Of a stretch of DNA of 64,000 nucleotides, positions 38,109 through 46,925 are shown in pieces; the stretch's first letter is position 1; each line of letters opens with the position of its first letter. A model generated the notes under the pieces. The model worked only from the letters and a program-made list of their open reading frames with translations. It ran no database searches and had not been told where the DNA came from. The stretch is from Planctomycetota bacterium. GTDB lineage: Bacteria > Planctomycetota > Phycisphaerae > Phycisphaerales > SM1A02. Position numbers and translations under genes: made by a program. The stretch is taken from the NCBI GenBank assembly GCA_027622195.1, contig JAQBZO010000003.1:1-64000 (forward strand), written 5' to 3'.

Positions 38109-38633
38109 ATGCGCACTGACTCTGGATTTGATGTGGGTTCATTCTCGGCCATCTGTGGGATGAGCGGCGTGGCGATTGGTCCAGGCGATCGATATGTTGC
38201 GGCGCTTGTCGAGGCAGAGTCGGAGGATCGATCGATACTGAAGCGAATCGATATTGCGCAATCGTGCTGGACTTTGGGCACTCGTCCGCCCGCGCTCATC
38301 GCCTATTGGTCCGCCGTTGCGCCGACTTCTGACTCGAAGAAAATTCGCTTGGTCGATGACGCCACATTGCTCGAAGTGGTTGCGCGGTTCGGGGAATCCG
38401 ATGATCCGCGCCGTCTGGCGTATCGGTGGGTGCTGGCGTTGCTGCTCCTTCGTCGTCGCATCCTCAAGCATCAGGGCATTCGACGAGATGATGAGGGATG
38501 CAGTTGGTGGTCGTTCCAACAGCGTGGACAGGATGGAGCCAAGCCATTTGAGGTGCTCGACCCAGGACTGCGCGATGAACAACTCTCTGATCTGAGCGAG
38601 CAACTCGCAGAAGTGCTGGCGACCGATGGTTAG
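38109..38633 (+). CDS. planctomycete-type conserved hypothetical protein
   Basis: The 174-residue soluble protein has a C-x2-SG-x5-GD pattern at the N-terminus (ICGMSGVAIGPGDRYVAALVE), a middle with VDDATLLEVVARFGES, and a helix YRWVLALLLLRRRILKHQGI. I associate this architecture with conserved unknown proteins of planctomycetes, from memory only. ATG 38109 includes the Cys; ATG 38160 would lose it. It is divergent from cdaA by 18 nt and overlaps the lipoprotein start by 8 nt. Function is unknown. Confidence 0.75.
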   Translation: MRTDSGFDVGSFSAICGMSGVAIGPGDRYVAALVEAESEDRSILKRIDIAQSCWTLGTRPPALIAYWSAVAPTSDSKKIRLVDDATLLEVVARFGESDDPRRLAYRWVLALLLLRRRILKHQGIRRDDEGCSWWSFQQRGQDGAKPFEVLDPGLRDEQLSDLSEQLAEVLATDG

Positions 38634-39417
38634 TCGCGTCCCGATCTTCGCCATTCGAATCGCATTCTTGATAGCCACACTGTCGGGTCTGGAAGGATGT
38701 CATACGCCGCCATCGCCCGACGCGCTCACCCTCGAAGCACTGTGCGAATCAATGGTGCCGCCCACCGATGCATCGGAGGTGGAATTGCGCGGACAAGCCG
38801 AATTGTGCTGGCGCGATGGAGAGACCAATCGGCGCGACAAGGTTGACCTACGCCTTTGGATTCGCGCGAACCAAGACTCAGCGCTTGATCTTTCCGCGCT
38901 CGGCACTCGCATGGCCTGGATTGGTGCCAATGCCACGCAGTGGTGGATGTTTGAACTGGAGTCGAAACCGCCGCGACTTTCGACGGGAGACGTGGCTCAA
39001 GATGTGTCGACGGGCACCCTTCCTCCACTCGCTGATGTGCGGTTGCTGCGAGTATTGCTTGGACTGACCCCACCTCCGATGGACGGCAGTTTGTCCAAGT
39101 GCGTTGATGCCGACCAACAACCGATGTGGTGTTCGGCCGACGGGACCATTCAATGGAAGGCGGACGGAAGCGGCGTCATCGTGAAATCATCGAACGATGT
39201 GTGGACGAGTTCGTGGTCTGGTCGCGTCGAAGCGAGTGGCATTGGCGCTCGATATCCATCGCGCATCGACTTCTCAAGTGCCAACAGTTCGAACCGGATG
39301 ACGGTGTGGGTGCGATCCATCCTCATTGGATCAACGAGCGCCAAGGATGTGTACTTTGATCTTGAACGGCTCAAGGTCTTGCTTCGTACAGAAATCAACC
39401 AAGAGAGTGTCCGATGA
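38626..39417 (+). CDS. lipoprotein of unknown function
   Basis: The 263-residue protein has a lipoprotein signal peptide: a basic start, hydrophobic core (FAIRIAFLIATLSG) and a lipobox-like LEGC with the Cys at about residue 25. The mature part is beta-rich, with two tryptophans in QWWMFELESKPPR. It could be a LolA/LolB-like or outer-membrane lipoprotein-type fold, but I cannot claim a match. It overlaps its neighbours by 8 nt upstream and by ATGA with the RDD gene, so the three form one operon. Confidence 0.75.
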   Translation: MVSRVPIFAIRIAFLIATLSGLEGCHTPPSPDALTLEALCESMVPPTDASEVELRGQAELCWRDGETNRRDKVDLRLWIRANQDSALDLSALGTRMAWIGANATQWWMFELESKPPRLSTGDVAQDVSTGTLPPLADVRLLRVLLGLTPPPMDGSLSKCVDADQQPMWCSADGTIQWKADGSGVIVKSSNDVWTSSWSGRVEASGIGARYPSRIDFSSANSSNRMTVWVRSILIGSTSAKDVYFDLERLKVLLRTEINQESVR

Positions 39418-40934
39418 TCGAGATGAAGAGTCGTTGGTTCGTCTTGGTGTGCATCGTGATGGTCAGCATCATGATCATCGTTCTGCCATCGCATGGTCAG
39501 TCCAATGAGAGTGCAAGTGTTGCTCAAGACCGGATGGTGACGAGCAGTGGATCACAGTTATGGATTGTGCAGGGCGAATCAGACGGTACGGCGACGATTC
39601 GCCATGTGCCTTCTGGTCGCAATCCCGGAGCGATGCGCGTTGTGCGCCCACTCCCGCGCATGCCCGAGTGGATTGCCGCGAGCGGCGATCGTCTGTGGAT
39701 GGTGATCCATGATGAATCATCCAAGAGCGTGGTGATTTCGATGACCGCGTATGCGCCGCTCAATGCATCGGGTCTGCAAGAGCCGAGGTTTGGAGAAATA
39801 GAACCGCTCACCACGCTCGCTGCGAGCGACACGGCCATTGGACTTGGTGCAGATGATCGAGGTCCAGTGTTGTTCCTATCGCCCGACTCAAGGCTCGTGC
39901 GCGGTGTCCCGCTCGCGTTGAAGACGATGGACGGGGGCGATCGTGCAGTGGATCATGTTGGATCGCGCATCGCGCCATGGTGGGATGGAACAACAGCGAG
40001 TTGGTCCATCGCGTGGGCGCAAGATGGATCTCTCTTGATGAGCATTCCCTCTGCGGGAAGTTTTCTCCGTCAACAGTGGTCCGAAGTGGGGGATTGGAAC
40101 TCGATTGCTGGTTCTCATCTTCCCGCAGTGTGGAAGCAAACAACATCGGGTGCTGAAGTGCGATCGCTTCGAGAGAATGCGACGGCACTCGTCGGTCGTT
40201 TTCCACTGGATGTGACGATCGACACCGTGGTCTTTCTCGAAGGAGGCACGGGCGGATTGATCGGATTTGATTCTCGATCTCCAGCGATGTGGCGCATGGA
40301 TCCTGTGACTGGTCAGACCGAATCGATCGTTGTGGATGTGCAAACGTCGGCTCCACCATCATTGATCTGGTGGCAACTTCCATTCATCGGCGCGGTCACG
40401 GTGGGGGCCATTCTCGCGCTCATTCTGCTTCGACCAGGACGCGATGGCGTCCTTCCCACCATGCTGCCCGAGGGATGGGAACCACTTCCGCTTGCCTCGC
40501 GCGCCGCTGCGTTTGTCGTCGATGGACTTCCGATCTTGGCGATCCTGGTCTTCATCTCTCCCGAGGTGCCGTATGGATATTGGGGCGCACTGCCAGGATG
40601 GAGTTCGGATCCTGAGAGGCTTCCCATGGGATTACTGCTTGTTGCATCACTCACGCTGAGCAGTGTGTTGCAAGAAGGACTCACAGGCACGAGCATCGGA
40701 AAACGGCTCGTGGGTGCTGGAATTGTCACGATCGCGTCGAGTGTGGAAGCCCGAAAGACCATGCAGACGATTCGACCATCGAGAATGCGCACTGCGTTTC
40801 GTCCTCTCTTACGGGCGGTGGTCTTGGTGGCTCCTGCGATCGTCTTCTTGACACTCATCGATCCATCGGGGTGTGGATTGCCCGAAGTGATCTCTCGCAC
40901 CGCTGTCGCGCGGCGGAAGCGAATCATGAAGTGA
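39414..40934 (+). CDS. RDD-family membrane protein with large extracytoplasmic part
   Basis: The 506-residue protein begins with a signal-like helix (FVLVCIVMVSIMIIVLPSHGQ). About 300 residues follow with beta-propeller-like repeated tryptophan segments (QLWIVQGESDG, RLWMVIHDES, PAMWRMDPVTG). A transmembrane segment then leads to an RDD domain: LPLASRAAAFVVDGLPILAIL gives the Arg and Asp of the signature, and GLTGTSIGKRLVGAGIV matches the second RDD block. RDD proteins are membrane proteins of uncertain, possibly transport, function. It shares an operon with the lipoprotein gene. Confidence 0.82.
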   Translation: MIEMKSRWFVLVCIVMVSIMIIVLPSHGQSNESASVAQDRMVTSSGSQLWIVQGESDGTATIRHVPSGRNPGAMRVVRPLPRMPEWIAASGDRLWMVIHDESSKSVVISMTAYAPLNASGLQEPRFGEIEPLTTLAASDTAIGLGADDRGPVLFLSPDSRLVRGVPLALKTMDGGDRAVDHVGSRIAPWWDGTTASWSIAWAQDGSLLMSIPSAGSFLRQQWSEVGDWNSIAGSHLPAVWKQTTSGAEVRSLRENATALVGRFPLDVTIDTVVFLEGGTGGLIGFDSRSPAMWRMDPVTGQTESIVVDVQTSAPPSLIWWQLPFIGAVTVGAILALILLRPGRDGVLPTMLPEGWEPLPLASRAAAFVVDGLPILAILVFISPEVPYGYWGALPGWSSDPERLPMGLLLVASLTLSSVLQEGLTGTSIGKRLVGAGIVTIASSVEARKTMQTIRPSRMRTAFRPLLRAVVLVAPAIVFLTLIDPSGCGLPEVISRTAVARRKRIMK

Positions 40935-40962
40935 TCGGCGGAGGACTTTGCTCGTTCGCTCG

Positions 40963-41982
40963 TTACGACGATGCGGGGCGTTCAATGTGTCCGCCGAATC
41001 CGAGGCGCATCGCCGAGAGGACTTTGTTCCCAAACTCTGCGCGTCCTCGTGATGCGAAGCGAGAGAAGAGGGCGGCGGTGAGCACATCCGCTGGGACTCC
41101 TTCTGCGATCGCCGCTTCGATCGTCCAACGTCCTTCGCCGCTATCCGCAACATGTCCCGCAAAATTCTTGAGCGTTGGATCGGATGCCATCGCCTGAGCG
41201 GTGAGGTCGAGGAGCCACGAACGAACCACACTTCCCCGTCTCCAAAGTTCGGTGATTTCTGCGATGGGCAAGTCATATTGAAAGAGTTCAGGATCGCGCA
41301 CCGGGGCCGTCTCGGCGTCCGCCTTGTGATCGGCGCTTCCGATATTGGCATTCGCAAGAATGTTGAGTCCCTCGGCATAGGAAGCCATCATGCCGTACTC
41401 GATGCCGTTGTGCACCATTTTGACAAAGTGACCTGAACCAGCCGCGCCGCAGTGCAGCCATCCTTCGTGTGCTGTGGATCGTGCGTCGACGCGACCGAGA
41501 GTTGGGGGCGCGGTGGAGACCCCAGGAGCGAGCGTGCGGAAGATTGGAGTGAGGCGATCGACCGCCGAGGAGACACCTCCAACCATCAAACAGTAGCCAT
41601 TGTCGAGTCCCCAGACTCCTCCCGAGACGCCGGCATCGATGTAGTCAATCCCATCAACGCCCAATTCCTTCGCTCGTCGGACATCATCGCGCCAACAGGA
41701 GTTTCCTCCATCCACCACGATGTCTCCTCGCTTCAAAAACGGCTTGAGCGAGCCTATTGTTTGATCAACGAGTGCCGCTGGCAGCATGAGCCACACCGCG
41801 CTCGGGCGATCGAGTTTTGCGCACAAATCGGCAAGCGAACTCGCACCGACTGCTCCTGTTGAGGTCAGCGCCGCAACACTTGCTGGAGCGACGTCAAACA
41901 CCACGCACGAGTGTCCTGCTCGTTGAAGGCGACGAACCATGTTGCCACCCATTCGACCAAGACCGATGAATCCGATTTGCAT
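40963..41982 (-). CDS. gnd: 6-phosphogluconate dehydrogenase, short (YqeC/GndA) form
   Basis: The 339-residue product starts MQIGFIGLGRMGGNMVRRLQRAGH, fixing ATG 41982 with AAGGA upstream. It contains VDGGNSCWRDDVRRAKEL and DAGVSGGVWGLDNGYCLMVGG, both typical, and HCGAAGSGHFVKMVHNGIEYGMMASYAEGLNIL with the catalytic Lys and His. The length matches the short family of about 300-340 residues, not the 470-residue enzyme. It oxidises 6-phosphogluconate to ribulose 5-phosphate with NAD(P)+. It converges with the RDD gene and diverges from the first pilB-like gene. Confidence 0.93.
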   Translation of the reverse strand: MQIGFIGLGRMGGNMVRRLQRAGHSCVVFDVAPASVAALTSTGAVGASSLADLCAKLDRPSAVWLMLPAALVDQTIGSLKPFLKRGDIVVDGGNSCWRDDVRRAKELGVDGIDYIDAGVSGGVWGLDNGYCLMVGGVSSAVDRLTPIFRTLAPGVSTAPPTLGRVDARSTAHEGWLHCGAAGSGHFVKMVHNGIEYGMMASYAEGLNILANANIGSADHKADAETAPVRDPELFQYDLPIAEITELWRRGSVVRSWLLDLTAQAMASDPTLKNFAGHVADSGEGRWTIEAAIAEGVPADVLTAALFSRFASRGRAEFGNKVLSAMRLGFGGHIERPASS

Positions 41983-42124
41983 AATGGAAGTCCTTAAAAT
42001 GAGGCTCGTCCCGAAGCGTAGCAGAGGCGATTGTGGATGAGCGGATCGGCGTTCGACATCGGTAGCATCAGGAATCTGTCCGAAACGATCGGGCGTATAT
42101 ATTTCTTTGGATAGGCGCATCTCT

Positions 42125-43846
42125 GTGGCACGAAAGAATCGAAAGAAACTCGGAGAGATCCTCGTCGAAGCTAGTGTTGTCGATGCGGCGGCAGTGGCCA
42201 CGGCAGTGATCGATGCGAAGGCCGCACACAAGCGCATTGGAGAAATGCTGGTCGAGCGCAAACTGTGCACCGATGAAGATGTTGCCCGCGCGTTGGGCGA
42301 GCAATTCGGACTGAAGTTCTTTGATCTCTCGAAGCCTGAGAACTCATCGCGCGTCGATCGAAAGAATCTGCCAGAAGACATCATCAAGAAGAATCAGGTG
42401 CTTCCACTCGAGAAGGAGGGAGGCAAACTGCGTCTTGTGATTCACGATCCGGTCGACTTTGATCTCTTGGAGACCCTTCGTTTTCGAGTGGGCGAGACAG
42501 AGCAAGTCATCTCGAGTCGGACGCAGATTCGCGCGTTTCTCGAGGGTGGTTCTGCGACCAAGTCCAACAATGCGCTTGAACAGTTGCAATCGAGTTCGAT
42601 GGATATGTCCGTCGATCGCTCAGTCGATCGGAGCGTTGACAAGAGCATCGATGCCGACGATTCCACGGTCGTTCGATTGGTGAACCGCCTCATCATCAAT
42701 GCGGTGCGCAACCGCGCAAGCGATATTCATGTCGAACCGCAAGTCGACACGGTTCGCGTGCGATATCGCATCGACGGCGTGTGCGTCGAAGTCCCAGGTG
42801 GCATCAGCCTCGACAATAAGTCGGCCGTACTCGCTCGACTGAAATTGATGGCTGGAGTCAATATCGCTGAGCGACGCATTCCGCAAGACGGTCGCATCAA
42901 GATGATTATTGATGAAGTGCCCATCGACTTTCGCGTGTCTACATGCCCCGCCTATCACGGCGAGAGTGTGGTCCTTCGTATCTTGCGTCCAGACGCGGTG
43001 AATCTCGGCATCGAGAAGTTGGGATTCGAGCCCGCGATGCTCGAGGCATTCAATAAAACGATCGCTCGCCCCAACGGCATCTTCCTCGTGACGGGGCCGA
43101 CTGGTTCTGGAAAAACGACGACGCTGTATTCCGCTCTGAAGGGATTGAACACCCCCAATCGCAAGATCATCACCGCCGAAGATCCCGTTGAATACAACTT
43201 CAACGGCGTCGTGCAGGTGCAGGTGAAAGAGCAGATTGGACTGACTTTCCCGATCATCTTGAAGACGATGCTTCGCCAAGCGCCGAACATCATTCTGGTG
43301 GGTGAAATCCGAGACCGCGAAGTGGCCGATATTGCGATTCAAGCGGCGCTCACTGGACACTTGGTTTTCTCGACGCTGCACACCAACGATGCTCCAAGTG
43401 CGATCACTCGTTTGATCGACATGGGTGTCAAGCCGTTCCTTGTAGCGTCCAGTATTCAGGCGATTCTTGCGCAGCGACTCGCGCGCGTGTTGTGTCCACA
43501 TTGCAAGGTCGTGGATGATTCTCCTGACCCGAAGTACATCGGCCTCGTCGGACTTCAGGAGCATGTGCATAGCGGCAAGATCTTGAAAGCCGTGGGATGC
43601 CCACAGTGCAGCAAGGGTTATCGTGGACGCATGGCCGTCTTCGAGATGATGTTGATGAGTGCCGAAGTGCGCGAACTCGCCTTCCAGCGTTCGACGGTGG
43701 CGAAACTTCGCGCCGCCGCAGTGCGCGCTGGACTCCAGAGTTTGCTCACCGACGGACGGACGAAAATCTTGAAGGGTAGAACGACACCGCAGGAAGTGGC
43801 TGCATTTGCGCAAGTTGACGGCATTGACCCGATGGAGACGACCTGA
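42125..43846 (+). CDS. GspE/PilB-type secretion or pilus ATPase (first)
   Basis: The 573-residue ATPase has an N-terminal MshEN domain (GEILVEASVVDAAAVATAVIDAK, then VARALGEQFGLKFFDL). The core follows with Walker A GPTGSGKTTTLYSAL, Asp box TAEDPVEYNFNGV, Walker B LVGEIRDREVADIA and His box TGHLVFSTLHTNDAPSA. A four-cysteine zinc site starts with CPHC at C457 and ends with CPQC. GTG 42125 is chosen; TTG 42107 is possible, with a TATATA-like -10 at 42096. It would power pseudopilin assembly at the inner membrane. Confidence 0.92.
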   Translation: MARKNRKKLGEILVEASVVDAAAVATAVIDAKAAHKRIGEMLVERKLCTDEDVARALGEQFGLKFFDLSKPENSSRVDRKNLPEDIIKKNQVLPLEKEGGKLRLVIHDPVDFDLLETLRFRVGETEQVISSRTQIRAFLEGGSATKSNNALEQLQSSSMDMSVDRSVDRSVDKSIDADDSTVVRLVNRLIINAVRNRASDIHVEPQVDTVRVRYRIDGVCVEVPGGISLDNKSAVLARLKLMAGVNIAERRIPQDGRIKMIIDEVPIDFRVSTCPAYHGESVVLRILRPDAVNLGIEKLGFEPAMLEAFNKTIARPNGIFLVTGPTGSGKTTTLYSALKGLNTPNRKIITAEDPVEYNFNGVVQVQVKEQIGLTFPIILKTMLRQAPNIILVGEIRDREVADIAIQAALTGHLVFSTLHTNDAPSAITRLIDMGVKPFLVASSIQAILAQRLARVLCPHCKVVDDSPDPKYIGLVGLQEHVHSGKILKAVGCPQCSKGYRGRMAVFEMMLMSAEVRELAFQRSTVAKLRAAAVRAGLQSLLTDGRTKILKGRTTPQEVAAFAQVDGIDPMETT

Positions 43847-43868
43847 TCGGTCGCAGGAGTGACACAGG

Positions 43869-44996
43869 ATGAGCACGATTCAAATCGATAGATTGCTAGA
43901 CACGGTTGTCAAGACCGGATCGTCCGACTTGCACCTCGCAGTGGGTCGTCCACCAACGCTTCGATTGTACGGTTCGCTCAAAAATCTTGCCACGAAGGTG
44001 CTTGAGCCAGACGACCTTGTTGCCTTGATGAAGTCGATCACGCCCGAGAAGAATCAGCAGGAGTTGCAAGAGAAGGGTGGATCGGACTTCGGCTTTGCTT
44101 ACGGCGATCAAGCACGATTCCGTGTTTCCGTCTTTCGTCAGAGGGGCAATGTTTCGATCGCCCTCCGTTTGATTCCGAACAAGCTCCTGACTTTTGAGCA
44201 ACTCGGACTTCCGCCGATCGTCAAAGAATTGATCCGTCGACCCCGCGGATTGTTCGTTGTGACGGGTCCCACGGGATGTGGAAAGACCACATCCTTGGCG
44301 ACGATGTTGGACTACATCAATATCAACTTCGATCGTCACATCGTGACGGTTGAGGATCCGATTGAGTATTACCACCAGCACAAGAAGTCCATCGTGAACC
44401 AGCGCGAAGTGGGGCAGGATGTCTCGACCTTCTCTGAAGCGCTCAAGCGGGTGCTACGTCAGGATCCAGACGTGATCCTCGTCGGTGAAATGCGCGATCT
44501 GGAGACGATCGAAGCGGCAATCCGAGCAGCCGAAACGGGCCACTTAGTCTTTGCGACGCTGCACACCACAGGTGCAGCGGGCACGATCAACCGAATCATC
44601 GATGCGTTCCCGACGAATCAGCAGGAGCAGGTTCGGGTGCAGTTGTCGACTTCGATGATCGCCATCATCAGCCAAGCACTCTTGGCTCGGTGCGATAAGC
44701 CTGGCCGAGTTGCGGCGTACGAGTTTCTAGTGATCACACCCGCGATCTCGAACCTGATCCGCGAAAACAAGACCTTCCGCATCGACTCGGCGATTCAGAC
44801 CGGAAAGCGGTTTGGAATGCAGCTGCTCGACGACCACCTTTGGTCTCACTATTCCAAGGGGCTTATTAGCGCAGAAGAGATGATCGATAAGTCCAGAAAC
44901 CCAGGTGATTTGACCGATAAAGTGCATCGTTCTGGAGGCACCGTGGGCCGTACTGAACTCGACCAACCGCACGAATCCGCGCCAGCGGCCAGTTGA
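43869..44996 (+). CDS. pilT: PilT-type retraction ATPase
   Basis: The 375-residue ATPase matches PilT. The N-terminal segment reads TVVKTGSSDLHLAVGRPPTLRLYG. Walker A is VVTGPTGCGKTTSLATMLD, the Asp box is VTVEDPIEYYHQHKKSIVNQREVG, Walker B is VILVGEMRDLETIEAA, and the His box is ETGHLVFATLHTTGAAGTINRIID. The length and the AIRAAETGHLVFATLHT form are typical of PilT, not PilB. A retraction ATPase argues for a dynamic pilus-like machine, not only a secretion system. AGGAG precedes ATG 43869. It is 22 nt after the first PilB-like gene. Confidence 0.93.
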   Translation: MSTIQIDRLLDTVVKTGSSDLHLAVGRPPTLRLYGSLKNLATKVLEPDDLVALMKSITPEKNQQELQEKGGSDFGFAYGDQARFRVSVFRQRGNVSIALRLIPNKLLTFEQLGLPPIVKELIRRPRGLFVVTGPTGCGKTTSLATMLDYININFDRHIVTVEDPIEYYHQHKKSIVNQREVGQDVSTFSEALKRVLRQDPDVILVGEMRDLETIEAAIRAAETGHLVFATLHTTGAAGTINRIIDAFPTNQQEQVRVQLSTSMIAIISQALLARCDKPGRVAAYEFLVITPAISNLIRENKTFRIDSAIQTGKRFGMQLLDDHLWSHYSKGLISAEEMIDKSRNPGDLTDKVHRSGGTVGRTELDQPHESAPAAS

Positions 44997-45052
44997 TTTT
45001 ACGGTCCCTAAAATGACTCTCAATCGAGGATGAACCCCGATGCGGTTTGTCG

Positions 45053-45121
45053 TATAATCAGGTGTCCGAATGCATATTTGTGCGAATAATCCATTCAACA
45101 AGCCGATTCTGGCGAATAATC
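45053..45121 (+). promoter_or_regulatory. promoter region of the second ATPase operon with direct repeats
   Basis: The 146-nt gap after pilT contains a perfect TATAAT at 45053-45058 with no convincing -35. Downstream GCGAATAATC occurs twice, at 45082-45091 and 45112-45121, spaced 30 bp start to start, about three helical turns. Such spacing suggests a protein-binding site in the leader or between promoter and ATG 45143. The rest of the gap holds no gene. Role inferred. Confidence 0.5.
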
Positions 45122-45142
45122 TCTGACTGAGACTGTCTTCCT

Positions 45143-46891
45143 ATGAATCAGATTGATGTCTCACAACTCAAGGGTCGCCGACTCGGTCGGGCGCTCAATA
45201 AACTCGGGCTTGTTTCGAAAGCTCAAGTCGAGGAAGCGGTACTTCGCCAACTTGAACTTGCGAAATCGGGATCGAAAAAAAGATTGGGCGACATCTTCAT
45301 CGAGTCCGGACTCGTGAGCGAAACCCAACTGGAACGCGCGATCGCCGGCACCAAGGGTGCGGACTATCTCGATTCGCTCGAGGAGGTCAAGCTCACCGAC
45401 GAGATTTACCAACTCGTGACCGCTCAAACGGCGCGGTCGTTTCGAATGGTTCCTCTGACATGGGATCCTTCTGCGCGCGTGCTCGCCATCGCCGTCGCTG
45501 GGGTCAAGGGCCTAGGAGAGATCAACTCAATCGGCCAGATGCTTTCATGTCGGATCACCGCATCGGTCTCATCCGACGCTCAAGTGGACGGCGCAGTCAA
45601 GCGACTGTTTGGCGCAACGAGCAGCGGACAGGCAATCAATGCGGAGATGACGTATTCGGACGCTGTGACCGCATCGTCGGGTCGCGGCGAGTCGATTGAT
45701 CTCGACACGCTTGCAAGGGCAGCGTCTGACAATTCAATTGTGCAACTCGTCAACATGATGGTGTTGACGGCGATCCAGGAGCGCGCATCCGATATTCATC
45801 TTGAACCGTTCGAGGATGGATTTCGCGTTCGGCAGCGCATCGACGGCGTGTTGTATGAGATGAAGGGAATCGACACTTCACTCGCATCGGCATGCGTGAG
45901 CCGCGTCAAGATCATGGCGAAGTTGAACATCGCCGAACGTCGTCTGCCTCAGGACGGACGCATCGAACTCACTTTTGCCCAGAAGCCTGTGGATATGCGT
46001 GTCTCGGTCTTGCCCACGATTTACGGCGAGAGCGTCGTGATGCGCGTGCTGGATCGTTCCAATGTGCAATTGGACCTTGCCAACATCGGTCTGCGCGACG
46101 ATGAATTGGCGCGTGTGCAGCGCATCATCTCGAAGCCGAACGGCGTGGTGATCGTGACGGGTCCAACTGGTTCTGGAAAAACCACCACGCTGTATGCGGC
46201 ACTCTCATCTCTCAACGATATTGAGACGAAGTTGCTTACGGCTGAGGATCCCGTCGAATACGACATTGCGGGACTCATTCAATGTCAGGTGAACCTCGAT
46301 CAGGAGTTGACCTTCGCGAAGTTGCTGCGCAGCTTCCTCCGTCAAGACCCCGACATCGTGCTCATCGGTGAAATTCGCGATCTTGAAACGGCGCAGATTG
46401 CCATTCAGGCTTCGTTGACTGGACATCTCGTCTTGTCGACGCTGCATACGAATGATGCGCCAAGCAGCATTCTTCGTTTGCTCGATCTTGGCGTCGAGAG
46501 TTTCTTGCTGACCGCGACACTCGAGGCGGTGATTGCCCAGCGACTCGTGCGCCGAATCTGCCCTCATTGCAAGATTGAGTTTGAGCCAAGTGAAGCCGAG
46601 GTGATGGAGCTTGGACTTCGATTGAGCGATCTTGCTGGACGCAAGTTTGCGAAGGGCAGAGGATGCGATCGATGTAGTTCTGGATATCGCGGTCGCCGCG
46701 CTCTTTTCGAGATCATGGCGATGGATGATGAGTTGCGAGAACTCGTCATGCAACAGGCTTCGACCTCTGTGCTGCGGCACGAGTCGCGCAAGCGCGGCAT
46801 GCGCACCCTTCGCGAGAGTGGCATGTTGTCGATCTATGAAGGACAAACCACGATCGACGAAGTGGTGCGCGAGACTCTTGAAGATGATTGA
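45143..46891 (+). CDS. GspE/PilB-type secretion or pilus ATPase (second)
   Basis: The 582-residue ATPase resembles the first, with MshEN-like N-terminal region (RRLGRALNKLGLVSKAQVEEAVLRQLE), Walker A GPTGSGKTTTLYAALSSL, Asp box TAEDPVEYDIAGLIQCQV, Walker B VLIGEIRDLETAQIA and His box TGHLVLSTLHTNDAPSS. The zinc site CPHC...CDRCSSGYRGR is present. ATG 45143 has no Shine-Dalgarno. It precedes pilC by 34 nt and therefore belongs to the pseudopilin operon. Two such ATPases with one PilC-like platform in the window suggest alternative motors or two machines. Confidence 0.93.
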   Translation: MNQIDVSQLKGRRLGRALNKLGLVSKAQVEEAVLRQLELAKSGSKKRLGDIFIESGLVSETQLERAIAGTKGADYLDSLEEVKLTDEIYQLVTAQTARSFRMVPLTWDPSARVLAIAVAGVKGLGEINSIGQMLSCRITASVSSDAQVDGAVKRLFGATSSGQAINAEMTYSDAVTASSGRGESIDLDTLARAASDNSIVQLVNMMVLTAIQERASDIHLEPFEDGFRVRQRIDGVLYEMKGIDTSLASACVSRVKIMAKLNIAERRLPQDGRIELTFAQKPVDMRVSVLPTIYGESVVMRVLDRSNVQLDLANIGLRDDELARVQRIISKPNGVVIVTGPTGSGKTTTLYAALSSLNDIETKLLTAEDPVEYDIAGLIQCQVNLDQELTFAKLLRSFLRQDPDIVLIGEIRDLETAQIAIQASLTGHLVLSTLHTNDAPSSILRLLDLGVESFLLTATLEAVIAQRLVRRICPHCKIEFEPSEAEVMELGLRLSDLAGRKFAKGRGCDRCSSGYRGRRALFEIMAMDDELRELVMQQASTSVLRHESRKRGMRTLRESGMLSIYEGQTTIDEVVRETLEDD

Positions 46892-46925
46892 CCCACAACC
46901 GCGATCTTCGCGGAAGGAATGATGT

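Noticed and set aside
42620-43876. 418-codon open frame on the minus strand
   Set aside because: It is the antisense of the first GspE/PilB ATPase, whose motifs are intact in the plus frame; it shows no recognisable protein features.
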